Shown: one piece after another, positions 44,103 through 54,994 of the stretch
Layout of the letters: each line of letters opens with the position of its first letter
How positions within the stretch are numbered: the first letter of the stretch is position 1
NCBI GenBank assembly: GCA_963681505.1
Contig: OY811974.1
Span: 12,061,412-12,125,411 of the forward strand
DNA: 64,000 bases
DNA from: Eunapius fragilis
Taxonomy: Eukaryota; Porifera; Demospongiae; Spongillida; Spongillidae
Direction of reading: 5' to 3'
Position numbers and translations under genes: made by a program
Notes under the pieces: generated by a model
What the model was told of the DNA's origin: nothing
Seen by the model: only the letters and a program-made list of their open reading frames with translations
Databases searched by the model: none

Positions 44103-44455
44103 TGACACATAATGGCTTGCCTCTGGCTTGCTGATACACAATGGCTTGCCTCTGGCTTGCTGACACACAATGGTTTACCTCTGGCTTGCTGACATACAAT
44201 AGCTTGCCTCAGACTTGCTGACACAGAATGGCTTACCTCTGGCTTGCTGACACACAATGGATTACCTCTGGCTTGCTGACACACAATGGCTTACCTCTGG
44301 CTTGCTGACACACAATGGCTTACCTCTCGCTAGCTGATACACAGTGGCTTACCTCCTAGTAGCTGACACACGATGGCTTACCTCTGGCTTGCTGATACAC
44401 AATGGCTTACCTCCAGGTAGCTGACACAAAATGGCTTACCTCTAGCAGACAAAGG
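44103..44455. repeat. 29-bp minisatellite, about 12 units
   Basis: The unit is close to TGACACACAATGGCTTAC followed by CTCTGGCTTGC. Units vary at several positions. On the minus strand each unit carries CCAGAGGTAAGCC, a match to the 5' splice-site consensus. Confidence 0.9.
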
Positions 44456-44467
44456 TGGCCTACCTTT

Positions 44468-44653
44468 ACCCAGCAAAAAGTTCTTGGCCAAGACACTTGG
44501 GCAAGATGTTCAAGATCTTGCCCATGAAGCCACGATCTTGTTGGGAGGACAAGATCTTGCTCAGGAGCCCAAGATCTTGGCAAATTTTGTACAAGGCCTG
44601 TGCAAGATCTTGTCTAAGTGTCTTGGCCAGGAAGTTGAACCTTTTGCTGGGTT
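44468..44653. mobile_element. Short MITE-like foldback with CAAGATCTTG palindromes
   Basis: CCCAGCAAAAAGTTCTTGG at the left end pairs with a near complement ending at 44653. Between them are several copies of CAAGATCTTG and its halves. It is 186 bp with no coding capacity. Confidence 0.55.
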
Positions 44654-44956
44654 TGGGTTGCTGACAGATTGGCTTAGCTCTGGGTATAACAGAACGTAAT
44701 CATGCACCACACGCGCGCGCGCGCACACCCCCACACACACCTACACTCACACACACAGATACATGCGACTTACAAGGTGGGGTTGCAAATTTTGATCAGC
44801 CACGTTTGGTGTGCATCAATAGGAATAAAATTGCAGCGATTTGCTTGCCAGCAATACAATTGTCCAAGTGCGTACACTACAAGAAATAGCCATTGCGAAT
44901 ATGATATCCTTCTTTCTTCGGGTAATTGCTTCCCCAGCGCCCATGGCCAAATTAAA

Positions 44957-45779
44957 TCGGAAGTCTCGCTTGAGACTTCCATATAGGTTTTGACCCCGAC
45001 TATGAATTTAATTAAAATCCCGCGACCCTACCGTAGCTTCGCTCCCGACGATCGGATCGTCTAACCTGTTGCGGCAATCGATCTAGAAGTCAAAACTGAG
45101 TAGTTTCGTTTTTGTCTCACGTCGTAGAACTGCGTGGTTTTCGAGAACAAAAAATACTACTGTCCTCGTTCCCCTTCCAAAAATAATGGGCGGGTCGTCT
45201 GCTTCTGCTTCTTCTTCTTCTTCTTCTTCTTCTTGAGAACTCATAACTCGGGACAGGAACACTTTTAAGCAATGAAAATTGCACCAATAGCTTTAGAATT
45301 TGCTGGAGGACTCGCCATAGTCGATGTTAGGCTTTGATACACAAAAGCCTAAAAGCCTATATACGGTCTTATCAATTCTAATTAAGCAAAAGTACCTAAA
45401 AAATTTCACAATACGTCTGGATTGAGGTTAAATGAAAGGGGGAAACCTGCGATGCAACAGTGATTGGTTGTTAAAAAAATTAAGGAAACAAGTAAATAAA
45501 AACATTCTCTCTGAGTAAGTTGGTGGGATATAGGTTTTGCAGGCAAATAGTACACTGGTGTAAAAAGCAAGGAAACAAGTTTTATCAGAAGGGAAAATGT
45601 AATAGTCCTATATTTAGCACAGAAACAGCATATGCCTTAGTCGAAGTGTGCTAAATATAGGACTATTACATTTTCTCTTCTGATAAAACTTGTTTCCTTG
45701 CTTTTTACACCAGTATACTATTTGCCTGCAAAACCTATATCCCACCAACTTACTCAGAGAGAATGTTTTTATTTACTTG
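44957..45779 (+). mobile_element. Helitron-like hairpin/foldback element, copy B
   Basis: 5' A|TC; hairpin 44959-44980 (stem GGAAGTCTC, loop GCTT); ATATAGG; (TTC)n near 45205-45235; shared block from AACTCGGGACAGGAAC; foldback 45488-45780 ending ACTTG|T. 823 bp, no coding region. Each foldback arm is about 130 bp and the two arms pair nearly perfectly around CCTATATTTAGCAC. Confidence 0.65.
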
Positions 45780-45780
45780 T

Positions 45781-47112
45781 CGAACATTAACTTTGACTGA
45801 CTAATTTATAATAGTCTGTTCCGTACCGGCCGACCTGGGGTAAAATGTATGTTGGACATGTTTGGAGTTCGAAACGTATGGGTGGATTCGCTCAAACCTC
45901 GCGCTCGGCTCGTAAAATTAGTTATAACCGTTAAACCGCCCGTAATGCCGCCTATATGTACATTTCTGCGGCCATTTTGTGTACCACCCACCCACCCACA
46001 GATAACACCGATATGGTACAGCTTAAGAAGATGTATTTAAACAGTCACGCTTTAAGCATATGGCGCTCTCCTATCAGCTGCAAAACCTGCTAATCCATTT
46101 TCATTTTCCACTCGTAGGCCTACTTCCTGCAAAATACATGTACAATACGCAAAAGAACCAATCGATACATCACCTATAAAATTAAAACATGATTCATCAA
46201 TTGCTTCAGTTTCACTTGGAAAATCAACGCTTGATTTGTATATCATTGCAAAATCATAACGTGATTTTGAAGAATCATAGCGTGATTTCCCTATGTCAAA
46301 ATCAATTACAAATCACAAGCGACAATTGCGAAATTAATTATAAAATAAAAATTGATTCTACGCGTTTTTCCCCTGCAATGTGTGTTGTCATAGCACTGAT
46401 TTAACTCCAATGTATGTTGTTCCCAGCCTTGTACCGCTTCAAAGTCAGTAGTGAAAGGATGGATTTTTTAAAATGCCCGGGTAACCGCTCGTTACCTGGT
46501 AAAGCCTTAGCCCCGCTTTTGTGCTTTAACACCCGTTCCGTGAGAATCGAATGGTTTTTAATTAAGCTCTTTGTGTCAAACTCACTTTTTAGAAAATTTT
46601 ATTCTGTCAGAATGCTCCCACATGCTTAGTTTGCAATTGGTGTGCGCTTGGCATAGTTGATTGTTTGCCCAAAATGGGTCAGGCCACAGTGGGTATGCTG
46701 TCACCTACCCGGAGTGTGACTAGAACCAAGGTTACCATTTGGTCAGCCCACACCTTGACGCTGGTCAAAGTAAGGTGGTTAGGCCAGGGTAGAAGCCAAA
46801 AGGGTGTTACCTGCCATTGATGTATAAACAATAACACCTGTAGCAATACATGTATAAGTACAACCATGGTAAGCAACGCAGCTGGCATTTAGCTGGAGTG
46901 ATTGCAGCCCACCCCTACCATCCTTTATATATCTGTGTTTAATGATATAGACCCAATGGCTAGGAGTCATTGGATTGACATTTATTTAGACATTCTGCAC
47001 TACGTTTTTCATTGACTGTACTGTTTTATTTGCTCGTCCGAGTCACAAGGCCTGTTCTGAGGCAACTAAAATTAACCATAATGAAAATATTGTCCGTCAG
47101 GAATAATCTCTC
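45781..47112. other. Intergenic with repeats
   Basis: Contains an AATCA/TGATT-rich block (46160-46345) and the second copy of the dispersed repeat (46645-46835). No gene recognised. Confidence 0.4.
46645..46835 (+). repeat. Dispersed repeat, copy 2
   Basis: Direct-orientation relative of 40385-40610, recognised by GTTTGCCCAAAATGGGTCAG and CCTGCCATTGATGTATAAAC. Confidence 0.55.
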
Positions 47113-47233
47113 CCACGAGTTGCGCGAGGTACGTCATGAAAAATTTCACCCCATGAGTTCCGCGAGGTACTTAATGAAAATTTTCACCCTCACGAGTTCC
47201 GCGAGGTACCGGCCTCATGAAAAATTTCACCCT
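47113..47233. repeat. Three tandem units of about 40 bp
   Basis: Each contains CGAGTT(G/C)CGCGAGGTAC and ATGAAAA(A/T)TTTCACCC. Confidence 0.8.
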
Positions 47234-47381
47234 TTTTCTACGTTCAGCCTGTTACAGCTGAATCTGTTGCCAGTTCCCTGTGATGTTTCAATTATTCATG
47301 TATGCGTGACGGGAATAATGAAGGCAAATCTAAATATGCGACTGCTCTAAATATCCGTTGTCAAACCGCCATTCTGAAACT

Positions 47382-47500
47382 TTGTCATCCATTCTGAAAT
47401 TATGTCTCCCATTCTGAAACTATGTCGCGCAAGCCGAAACTTTGTCACTCTAGCTGAAAGTTTGTCGCACAAAGAGAAGCATTGTCGCATGCATCCTGAA
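47382..47500. repeat. About six degenerate 20-bp units
   Basis: Units of the form CCATTCTGAAACTTTGTC. Adjacent to the 40-bp array but unrelated to it. Confidence 0.75.
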
Positions 47501-47817
47501 GCTTTCTGTCTTTTCTACACCATGTGTCACCTTTCAAACCATGTATCGCCTTTCAAAACCAGGTGTGATTTTGGCACGGATTCCACACCATAGCGGTGTG
47601 CGGTGTTTTGATAACTGCGCTGCAATAATTTTGGCACAAATCACATGCCATAGAGCGGTACAAAGCACACAGCCGGTTCCAAAAGTAAAAACCACGGACG
47701 GATGTGTGTACTAAATCACGCTTGCCAGCTGGCAGGCCGTGTATCAGTAATCTTTACCAACGTATATGTTCAGCTCTGAGTGGCTACTGCAAAAGGCGGT
47801 AGGGTCGCAACTGTGTA

Positions 47818-48205
47818 TCGAGAGTTACGTTAGTAACTAGTAACTCTCATATAGGATTTTACCCCAATTATGAAGTCATTAGAAAAACGCGGCCCGCTTC
47901 TAACAAGACTCCTGACGAGCGGATGGCTTAGCTTGTTGTCGTCATCGTACAAGAAGGCAACAACAAGCAGTTTCGTGTTTGTTTGATGTCACAAAACAGC
48001 GTGGTTGTAGAGAACATTGTTCTCTACAACCACGCGGTTTTGTGACAAAACTATTTTCCAAACTCGTACCCAGTCCCACGTATTTCTCGTTCTTCTTGTT
48101 GTTCTTGTTCTTGTTCCTTGACCACGCATAACTCGGGATAGGAACACTTTGAAAATCAAACCAATGGCTTCAGAATTTGTTGGCATTCTCGCTTCTGTGG
48201 CCAAA
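47818..48205 (+). mobile_element. Helitron-like hairpin element, copy C (5' part)
   Basis: 5' A|TC; hairpin 47820-47848 (stem GAGAGTTAC with a GTTA loop and a small internal duplication); ATATAGG; shared block CATAACTCGGGATAGGAAC. A perfect inverted duplication around GTTGTAGAGAACA lies inside (47989-48047). The standard foldback 3' end is not found; a different foldback starts at 48397. Confidence 0.55.
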
Positions 48206-48396
48206 ACGTCTCGAGGCTACATGACATATATCGGTGGTTGTATTAGCAAATCACGTATAGTTGACTCGGATAGGTCACACTTCGCTCTTTATTACGAAGT
48301 ACTAGTAGTATACATGATATAATCAAACGTGTACGGTTTGGGCACTACACGTAACAATGGTTAATCTCCAACCACTATATGAAGGTTTATTTCCAC

Positions 48397-48824
48397 TCCC
48401 TGCCTACTTCTTACCTTCATTACGAGGTTACGTGTACCTAATACCTGCATGCTCACTTTCAGTCATAATGATTAAGAGCTTCAACCTGGCTGAGTTACCC
48501 TAATGGAGGGATGGGCACAATCTGAGTACCCAACCCAAAGTAGGAAACTTTAAATGATGCACTACATACAATACACTGTTATTTCAACTTTACCTCAAGT
48601 GTGTTCACTTGCTTGATAATATGCACATGCACTCGTGTTCTCTTGGTTATTCACCTTCGCTGAGCAACTGTCTAGTGCATCATTCAGTACTTTGGGTTGG
48701 GTACTCAGGTTGTGCCTATCCCTCCACCAAGGTAACAAAGCAGGGTTGAAGCTCTTAATTATTAAGTGAGCATGCAGGTATTAGGTACATGTAGCCTCGT
48801 AATGAAGGCAAGAAGTAGGCAGGG
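48397..48824. mobile_element. Foldback element, about 150-bp arms
   Basis: CCCTGCCTACTTCTTACCTT at the left pairs with the right end at 48824. Inner pairings include GAGTACCCAACCCAAAGTA with its complement. It is unlike the foldback module of copies A, B, D and E. Confidence 0.65.
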
Positions 48825-49228
48825 AGGGGAGAGGCTAGGAAATAAATCTTTATATGGACAGTGTCTAGCAAAATCACCCTTCTGGAAAGTTTTTTCAAGT
48901 TTTCAAATTTTGGGATTTTCCATAAACTCCAAAGAGTTTCTATCAAATGGTTCTTATACGCACCCAAAATTGGACTATCCCATCTTAAAGTTATTAGGTA
49001 CTGAATTTATAATTAGCCATATATTTTAATGCGAGCTTTACTTTTCTTTTGCTTGTCATGGGAAATTTTGATAAAGTATCATAAGGGTGATTTTAATGGA
49101 CACTGTTCCGTATTGTGGTTAGAGAAAAGGGGTGGGGGGGGGGGGGGGGGGGGGTTTACGAAGCGCTCACAACGTTTTCAATAGTCAATGAATATTACAA
49201 GCGGTACTATAAAGTCGGCAGGGGTGTA
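48825..49228. other. Intergenic, with G run 49134-49154
   Basis: No gene recognised. A run of 21 G lies 75 bp before copy D. Confidence 0.4.
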
Positions 49229-49842
49229 TCAGGAACTACGATAGTAGTTCCTATATAGGAATTGACCCGGGTCGTGAAATCATTAAAAACACGCGACCCG
49301 CATATAACTCGCGTACGAAGAAACGGATAGTGTAGCTCTTTGTTGCTATCAAACCAGAAGGCAAAGACGGTCATTTTAATGTTTTACTCCAGTCTTCAAG
49401 CTGTTTGCTTTAAGAGAAAAAAAAAAGTTCGTGTTTTACCTCGTCCCCAGGTCAATTCTTCTCCGTCGTCGTCTTCTCGGGTGAGTATAACTCCGGATAG
49501 GAATAGTTTTGAAGAGCGCCAATTATATCAATCGTTTTAGAATCTCCTGGAAGGACATCTTCAAGTATCAGATATATGAATAAAGCTTAAAACTAACATA
49601 CGTAATTTATACGTAATGCGGAGTGTTAAATTGAAGCGTTCCCATGGCAAAATTACGTATACAAGTAAAGAAAAACATTCTCTAACGAGAAAGTTGGTGG
49701 GATATAAGAATTGGAGGCAATGGTGGTGTAAAAAGGAAGGGAACAAGGTTTTGAGAAAAGGGTAATGAGACAAAAATCCTATATTTAGCACTTCTTTTGG
49801 TTCTGTTACATTCACACGTGCTAAATATAGAAATCCAACTTG
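49229..49842 (+). mobile_element. Helitron-like hairpin/foldback element, copy D
   Basis: 5' A|TC; hairpin 49232-49251 (stem GGAACTAC, loop GATA); TATATAGG; shared block TATAACTCCGGATAGGAA; first foldback arm from 49661. The second arm is mostly deleted, but the end ACTTG|T survives at 49838-49842. 614 bp. Confidence 0.6.
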
Positions 49843-50204
49843 TGCCGTAAGATCTGAGTCTCAATTTCAAACTGAATCAAAGGAATCATTGAACTCAAGA
49901 AGCGAGATTAGGAAAATTGAATACAATGAATGTATATTTGTACTATGCAAACGTTCGAATTAATTATAATGCGCATGCACGCGTTGGACATTAGATTGGT
50001 AATTAGAACACGTTTCAACATAACTTGACATTTGGAACATGGCTGTGCGGCTCCACCTTCTGAATGCCGCCCCATCAGATGGTATCAGGGTGGACATCTG
50101 GTTCAAAGACCCTCTCAGAAAAGACGTTTATCGGGTACCCAGGCTTACATTACACTCGTTATTTTGTTTGATAGTTACAACACAGACTTAGTGCCATAAT
50201 GGTA

Positions 50205-50482
50205 GAAAGACGATTTGATGGGTGTGGTATGATGGGTGCGGTATGATGTGGGTGGTATGATGAGGGTGTTATGATGAGGGTGGTATGATGAGAGTGGTAT
50301 GATGGAGTGGTATGATGGTGGTGGTATGATGCGGGTGGTATGATGGGGGTGGTATGATGGAGTGGTATGATGGTGGTGGTATGATGCGGGTGGTATGATG
50401 GGGGTGGTATGATGAAGGTATTATGATGAGGGTGGTATGATGAGGGTGGTATAATGGTGGTGGTATGATGGTGGTAGGGTAG
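50205..50482. repeat. GGTGGTATGATG minisatellite
   Basis: Units of 10-12 bp over 270 bp; complementary to the array at 26775-26892. Histidine-rich frames across it are artefacts. Confidence 0.9.
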
Positions 50483-50949
50483 CGTCGGTAGTGTTCGGCA
50501 GTCACGCAAAAATTTGATGTGCTAAATATTGTCCTACAGATATTCCGAATTAAAAATATATATTTGGAAACCTCAATCACTTTAGAACAATAGTATCACA
50601 TTAGGTTATTTTTGATTTTGTCATTTGCAAATGCAATTAAGTATTCAGTAAAATCCCTGCCTAGTCGGCAGCGCTAAGGGTTATTTCGTCAGTGGGATTA
50701 GGCAGTGTTTGTCTACGTATATAGTACAATCATTCGCAATGGACTTATAAACAATATAAAATGAGTAAAATATACTACAACGATTATACTGATCCAAGAA
50801 TCTTCAGTCAGCATTGAGGCATTGTATATGCATATAGTTGCATGAAGGAATTGTTAAGCAGCCTGGCAACTTGCACTTCAGGGCTGTTGAACTCCAGTTA
50901 CATGTTGTAATGGTGACTGTCTTCTTCTTCTTGATAGAAACTGGAATCA
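50483..50949. other. Intergenic, no gene recognised
   Basis: Nothing recognisable between the minisatellite and the Tigger-like remnant. Confidence 0.4.
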
Positions 50950-51039
50950 CACACCATGCACTTCCAATCCATCCCGATCATCTTCGTCTTTTTGATCTAT
51001 CATTCCCTGTATCTCTGTTCGTTTCTTACCTTTCCCTTT

Positions 51040-51560
51040 CTCATCTCGAGCTCCTTTCTTACTTTTCCCTTTCTCATCTCCTTTCTTACCTTTCCTTTCT
51101 CGTCTCCTTTCTTACATTTCCTTTCTCGTCTCTTTTCTTACCTTTTCCTTTCTTGTCTCCTTTCTTACCTTTCCCTTTCTCAACTCCTTTCTTGTCTTTC
51201 CCTTTCTCATCTCTTTTCTTACCTTTCTTTCCTCAACTCTTTTCTTACCCTTTCCTTTCTTGTCTCCTTTCTTACCTTTCCCTTTCTCAACTCCTTTCTT
51301 ACTTTCCCTTTCTCATCTCTTTTCTTACCTTTCTCTTTCTCATCTCTTTTCTTATACCTTCTTCCTTTCTCCACTTCTTTCTTACCTTTCCCTTTCTCAA
51401 CTCCTTTCTTACTTTCCCTTTCTCATCTCTTTTCTTACCTTTTCCTTTCTCATCTTCTTTCTTACTTTGCCTTTCTCATCTCTTTTCTTACCTTTCCCTT
51501 TCTCATCTCCTTTCTTACCTTTCCCGTTCTCATCCTTTTCCCTTTCTTAGCTCCTTTCTT
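51040..51560. repeat. Pyrimidine-rich tandem repeat coding the basic tail
   Basis: Units of about 28-30 bp around CTTTCTTACCTTTCCCTTT. On the minus strand they encode GKVRKEMRK-type repeats of the Tigger-like tail; the plus-strand Phe/Leu frames are shadows. Confidence 0.7.
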
Positions 51561-51699
51561 ACCTTTCTTTTTTGACTTTTTTTCATCCTCATCTGCTTCA
51601 CGCAATTCTTGCCATTTCTTGCTGGTTAAAGCATACACACCAGATGATAAAGAGCGTTTTCTTTTCCTTCCAGTCTGGTTGCTACCATCCTCTCCTCCA

Positions 51700-52305
51700 C
51701 CTGAGATACCGTCATCTCCTTCACCCGAGGGACCATCCTCTCCTCCACCTGAGGGACCATCATCTCCTCCTCCTGAGGGATCATCACCTACTCCGCCTGA
51801 GTGACCATCATCTCCTCCACCTGAGGGACTATCATCTCCTCCACCTGAGGGACCATCCTCTCCTCCACTTGACGGACCATCATCTCCTCCACCTGAGAGA
51901 CCATCTTCTCCTCCATCTGAGGAACCATCATCTCCTCCACCTGAGGGACCATCCTCTCCTCTATCTGAGCTACTATCATCTCCTCCACCTGAGGAACCAT
52001 CATCTCATCCACCTGAGGGACCATAATCTCCTCCACCTGAGGGATCATCATCTCCTCCACCTCAGGGACCATAATCTCCTTTACCTGAGGGTCCATCATC
52101 TCCTCCACCTGAGGGACCATCATCTCCTCCACCTGAGGGACCATCCTCTCCTCCACCTGAGGGACCATCCTCTCCTCCACCTGAAGGACCACCTCTTTTC
52201 CACCTGAGGGACCATCCTCTCCTCCACCTGAAGGACCACCTCTTTTCCACCTGAGGGACCATCCTCTCCTCCACCTGAAGGACCATCATCTCCTCCACCT
52301 CCACT
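51700..52305. repeat. 24-bp coding minisatellite (about 25 units)
   Basis: The unit is near CCACCTGAGGGACCATC followed by CTCTCCT. It is a multiple of three and encodes GGGEDGPS on the minus strand in frame with the Tigger-like protein. Two units have shifts. Confidence 0.8.
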
Positions 52306-52825
52306 ATAAGCTGACTCAAACAGCTGTAACTTTGTATGCCCTATACGCTCTTCAAGGAATGAAGACCACACGGCATTTGAAATACAGATGGATCAGTAAT
52401 TGGAGACAACAGTTCTGTTTCTTCACACTCACGATGTAGCTGATCCTAACACACTTACTATAATCTACCTTTGCTGGATCCAGTGAGTAAAGGCCAGCCT
52501 TCCTAAAGCCATTGACAACAGCCACTCACAACAGTGCTAAGGGTTATCTGATCAACAGCATCTTTGAAGACTATAGGAAAACTTTTTTTGTTGATGTTTT
52601 CATTCGAGTGTGTTTCCTTCCATTTATTTTTGGCAGTACCCTTTGATGTACAGAATTCGGCTACTTCAAGGGAAAGATGGGACTTGTGACCATCAGCATA
52701 TACCAAGACTGGCCTTGGAATGTTGCTTTGTATAAGCCATGGCTCAAAAACTTGTGACGTATAGTCATAAACGGTAGCACTCATCATCCAACCTACTATA
52801 AAAGCTTCTTACAAATATCACACCA

Positions 52826-52990
52826 AAATGATAAAGAAGGCTTAACAGTACTGATAGGCTATTCTGCTGCTAGGGAAATGGCTCCTCCAATGATAATATA
52901 TGCATACAAGCAGCGCATCCCCATGACATAGCAGAGGCAGTTGAAGCTGTTGATCCTAGTTGGACAATTGGTAAGTCTGAGACAGATCGA
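52826..52990 (+). pseudogene. Tigger-like DDE fragment in inverted orientation
   Basis: The plus strand encodes TVLIGYSAAREMAPPMIIYA and, after a frameshift, HDIAEAVEAVDPSWTIGKSE, which normally lies directly before GWMMSATVYDY (found at 52798 on the minus strand). The two parts are head to head, so a small inversion broke the gene. The hAT MITE starts 8 bp after it. Confidence 0.6.
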
Positions 52991-52997
52991 CATACTG

Positions 52998-53455
52998 CAG
53001 GGATCGAAATATTCTTTAAAAAGTACCTGCACAAGGTGCAGATGGGGTATCTATACCACCTGCACTTTGGCATGTCTACCTGCACACTTGTAAACACATG
53101 CATGGTTGTGCATGTATTTTTTAAATTGTGATTTGGCAATATGAATGAATTTATTTGCATGAATTCTAACGCTGCCATGCAGGAACATTACTAGTCTAAA
53201 TACGGGCCTTCTTTGGCGGCATTTTGATCGTTAACCATTTAATAAGCCACTAATCATCAATTTTTACGCATGCGCGCGTAGGTTAAATGTTTCTTACGCA
53301 CGAGCGAGCAATTAGCGCAAATTCCTTTGGAATTTAATGTAAACTACGTTCGCCTGCACTTACCTGCGCAAAGTGCAGGTAAACGTATAGGCTACCTGCA
53401 TACTGAAAAAAGCACCTGCGGGGCGCAGGTGCGGCACCCGGTATTTCGAACCCTG
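52998..53455. mobile_element. hAT-type MITE
   Basis: Ends CAGGGATCGAAAT and ATTTCGAACCCTG; flanking 8-mers ACATACTG and TCATACTT agree at 6 of 8 positions. The interior is rich in CACCTGC / GCAGGTG motifs in both directions. 458 bp, no transposase. Confidence 0.65.
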
Positions 53456-53770
53456 TCATACTTCAAGGTGATCTGCATGCAATCTTAACTCATTTACCCA
53501 GGGACAGCAGCCGGTGGATGTCCACTTCACTCTGAGGTTTTTGACCTTTCTAGCACTCTTTCTATCGGGAAATGCATCCAGTGGTTGCATTGGTGACATG
53601 AGGGGCATTTCCCTGAGGTACTTTTCTGCTGGTCATAACATGACTTGCAGTACAGCTTGGCACACTCACACTTGGTTTGTTGAGGGTCTCGAGCAGGGAG
53701 AAGACAGATGACACAGTAGTCATCATCGTGAGGGACATCAACAAATTCACAGTCATATCCACCAACACTG
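53456..53770 (-). pseudogene. RING/TRAF-type zinc-finger gene fragment
   Basis: A good acceptor (TTTACCTCCACAG) precedes GGYDCEFVDVPHDDDYCVIC. The RING finger continues LPARDPQQTKCECAKLYC and KSCYDQQKSTSGKCPSC. A 5-bp insertion (TGCAA, near 53586) shifts the frame; the restored phase shows a TRAF-type finger (CCPWVNELRLHADHLEV). The coding region ends exactly where the hAT MITE begins. TRAF-like RING proteins act as ubiquitin ligases in immune signalling. Whether another exon set exists outside is unknown. Confidence 0.65.
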
Positions 53771-54067
53771 TGGAGGTAAATCAATAAGTTTGTGTTTGTT
53801 TCTTCAAAAGTTTAGGCATGCCTGGTAGCCATGGAGATCACTTACGAACACAGAACGATTATAAGGGTTTCATAAAAATACCATCATGCAGTTTTGTGGT
53901 TTCAATAAATAGCAATACTAGGGTTTCAGGTAAGACAAATACCAAAAAGGGGTTTGCATGTTCATAAAGGTCCAAATAAATCACAGTACAAATGTACATA
54001 AAACATTTCACATTAAACAGAAAATGAAGCACATAAAACATATCCCAAAACATACAAGTTGTGGTGG

Positions 54068-54480
54068 AGGTGTGCATACAGTATGGGGGATGTGTGTATA
54101 CAGTATGTGGGAGGTGTGCATACAGTATGGGGGAGGTGTGCATACAGTATGGGGTGTACATACAGTATGGGGGAAGTGTACATACAGTATGGGGAGGTGT
54201 ACATACAGTATGGGGAGGTGTGCATACAGTATGGGGGAGGTGTACATACAGTATGGGGGAGGTGTACATACAGTATGGGGGAGGTGTACATACAGTATGG
54301 GGAGGTGTACATACAGTATGGGGGAGGTGTGCATACAGTATGGGGAGGTGTACATACAGTATGGGGGAGGTGTGCATACAGTATGGGGGAGGTGTACATA
54401 CAGTATGGGGGAGGTGTACATACAGTATGGGGGGGGGGGGGGGTTGCATACAGTATGGGCATACAGTATGGGGGAGGTGT
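54068..54480. repeat. 19-20-bp minisatellite (about 20 units)
   Basis: Unit GGTGTACATACAGTATGGGG with small length changes. All long frames across it are artefacts. Confidence 0.95.
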
Positions 54481-54483
54481 GCG

Positions 54484-54606
54484 TGGAGTATATTAGCGGT
54501 GGGTTGTAGCAATCACTAGGAACACAAGGCCCTAGATAACATCGGGGCATATTTTCCCAATGTGGGATATGTAAATTGTCGCAATGACCGAGGTGCTACT
54601 GTATAG
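54484..54606. mobile_element. Half copy of the CAGTAGCGG foldback MITE
   Basis: Matches the right arm of the element at 5176-6094 (TATTAGCGGTGGGTT; TTCCCAATGTGGGATATG; GGTGCTACTGTA). The left arm is replaced by the minisatellite. Confidence 0.65.
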
Positions 54607-54994
54607 TACTGTAACCCTGACCTCTTAAGGACACAAACAATAGGACCATCAATCTGGTTTAGTAATCTGGCTGCAGGCACACCATGAATAAATATTCTAG
54701 TTTTATGAGAAACATACACAAATTTTGCGGGTGGCAGGATTTCAAATTTTCAACATATCATTTATTTAATGCCTATTATCAGTAGGGCTAGCGGTGGAAC
54801 TTAATAAAAGGATTTACAATATGGCATTTCCCATTTATGGATGCACATACTTTTTTTAAAAGCTTAGAAATCTGCCACATCTGTTCACCAAATTTCTTTT
54901 AGTAAAAAAAATCAATAACTGACTGATTAAGATATGAGAGTCCGGACCAGTATTGCTCTCACAATAGATCTGATCAAGGTTAGATTAAGCCTGC
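54607..54994. other. Intergenic, no gene recognised
   Basis: Nothing recognisable. Confidence 0.4.

Larger units (their letters stand above)
50950..52798 (-). pseudogene. Tigger/pogo-like (DDE_1) transposase, C-terminal half with expanded repeats
   Basis: The minus strand starts at an AG splice acceptor and encodes GWMMSATVYDYTSQVFEPW, PRPVLVYADGHKSHLSLEV (second catalytic Asp in ADGHKSH) and STVVSG. After a frameshift come GFRKAGLYSLDPAKVDYSK and, past an intron-like gap, FLEERIGHTKLQLFESAYS. An array of GGGEDGPS-type octapeptides then leads to SNQTGRKRKRSLSSG, YALTSKKWQELREADEDEKK and a long Lys/Arg tail. The first half of the DDE domain is missing from this strand; part of it lies inverted at 52826-52990. 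Frameshifts make it dead. Confidence 0.65.

Noticed and set aside
44103-44455. CRISPR-like array
   Set aside because: Units are contiguous without unique spacers, so it is a minisatellite. The same holds for 54068-54480 and 63647-64000.
50838-51804. Long hydrophobic plus-strand proteins (Phe/Leu/Pro-rich)
   Set aside because: They are shadows of the pyrimidine-rich repeat. The minus strand reads as the basic and acidic repeat tail of the Tigger-like protein.
52870-53178. 102-residue minus-strand ORF
   Set aside because: It crosses the boundary between the Tigger fragment and the hAT MITE and has no homology of its own.
53859-54550. Long Tyr/His/Thr-rich frames on both strands
   Set aside because: They come from translating the 19-20-bp minisatellite in all frames.
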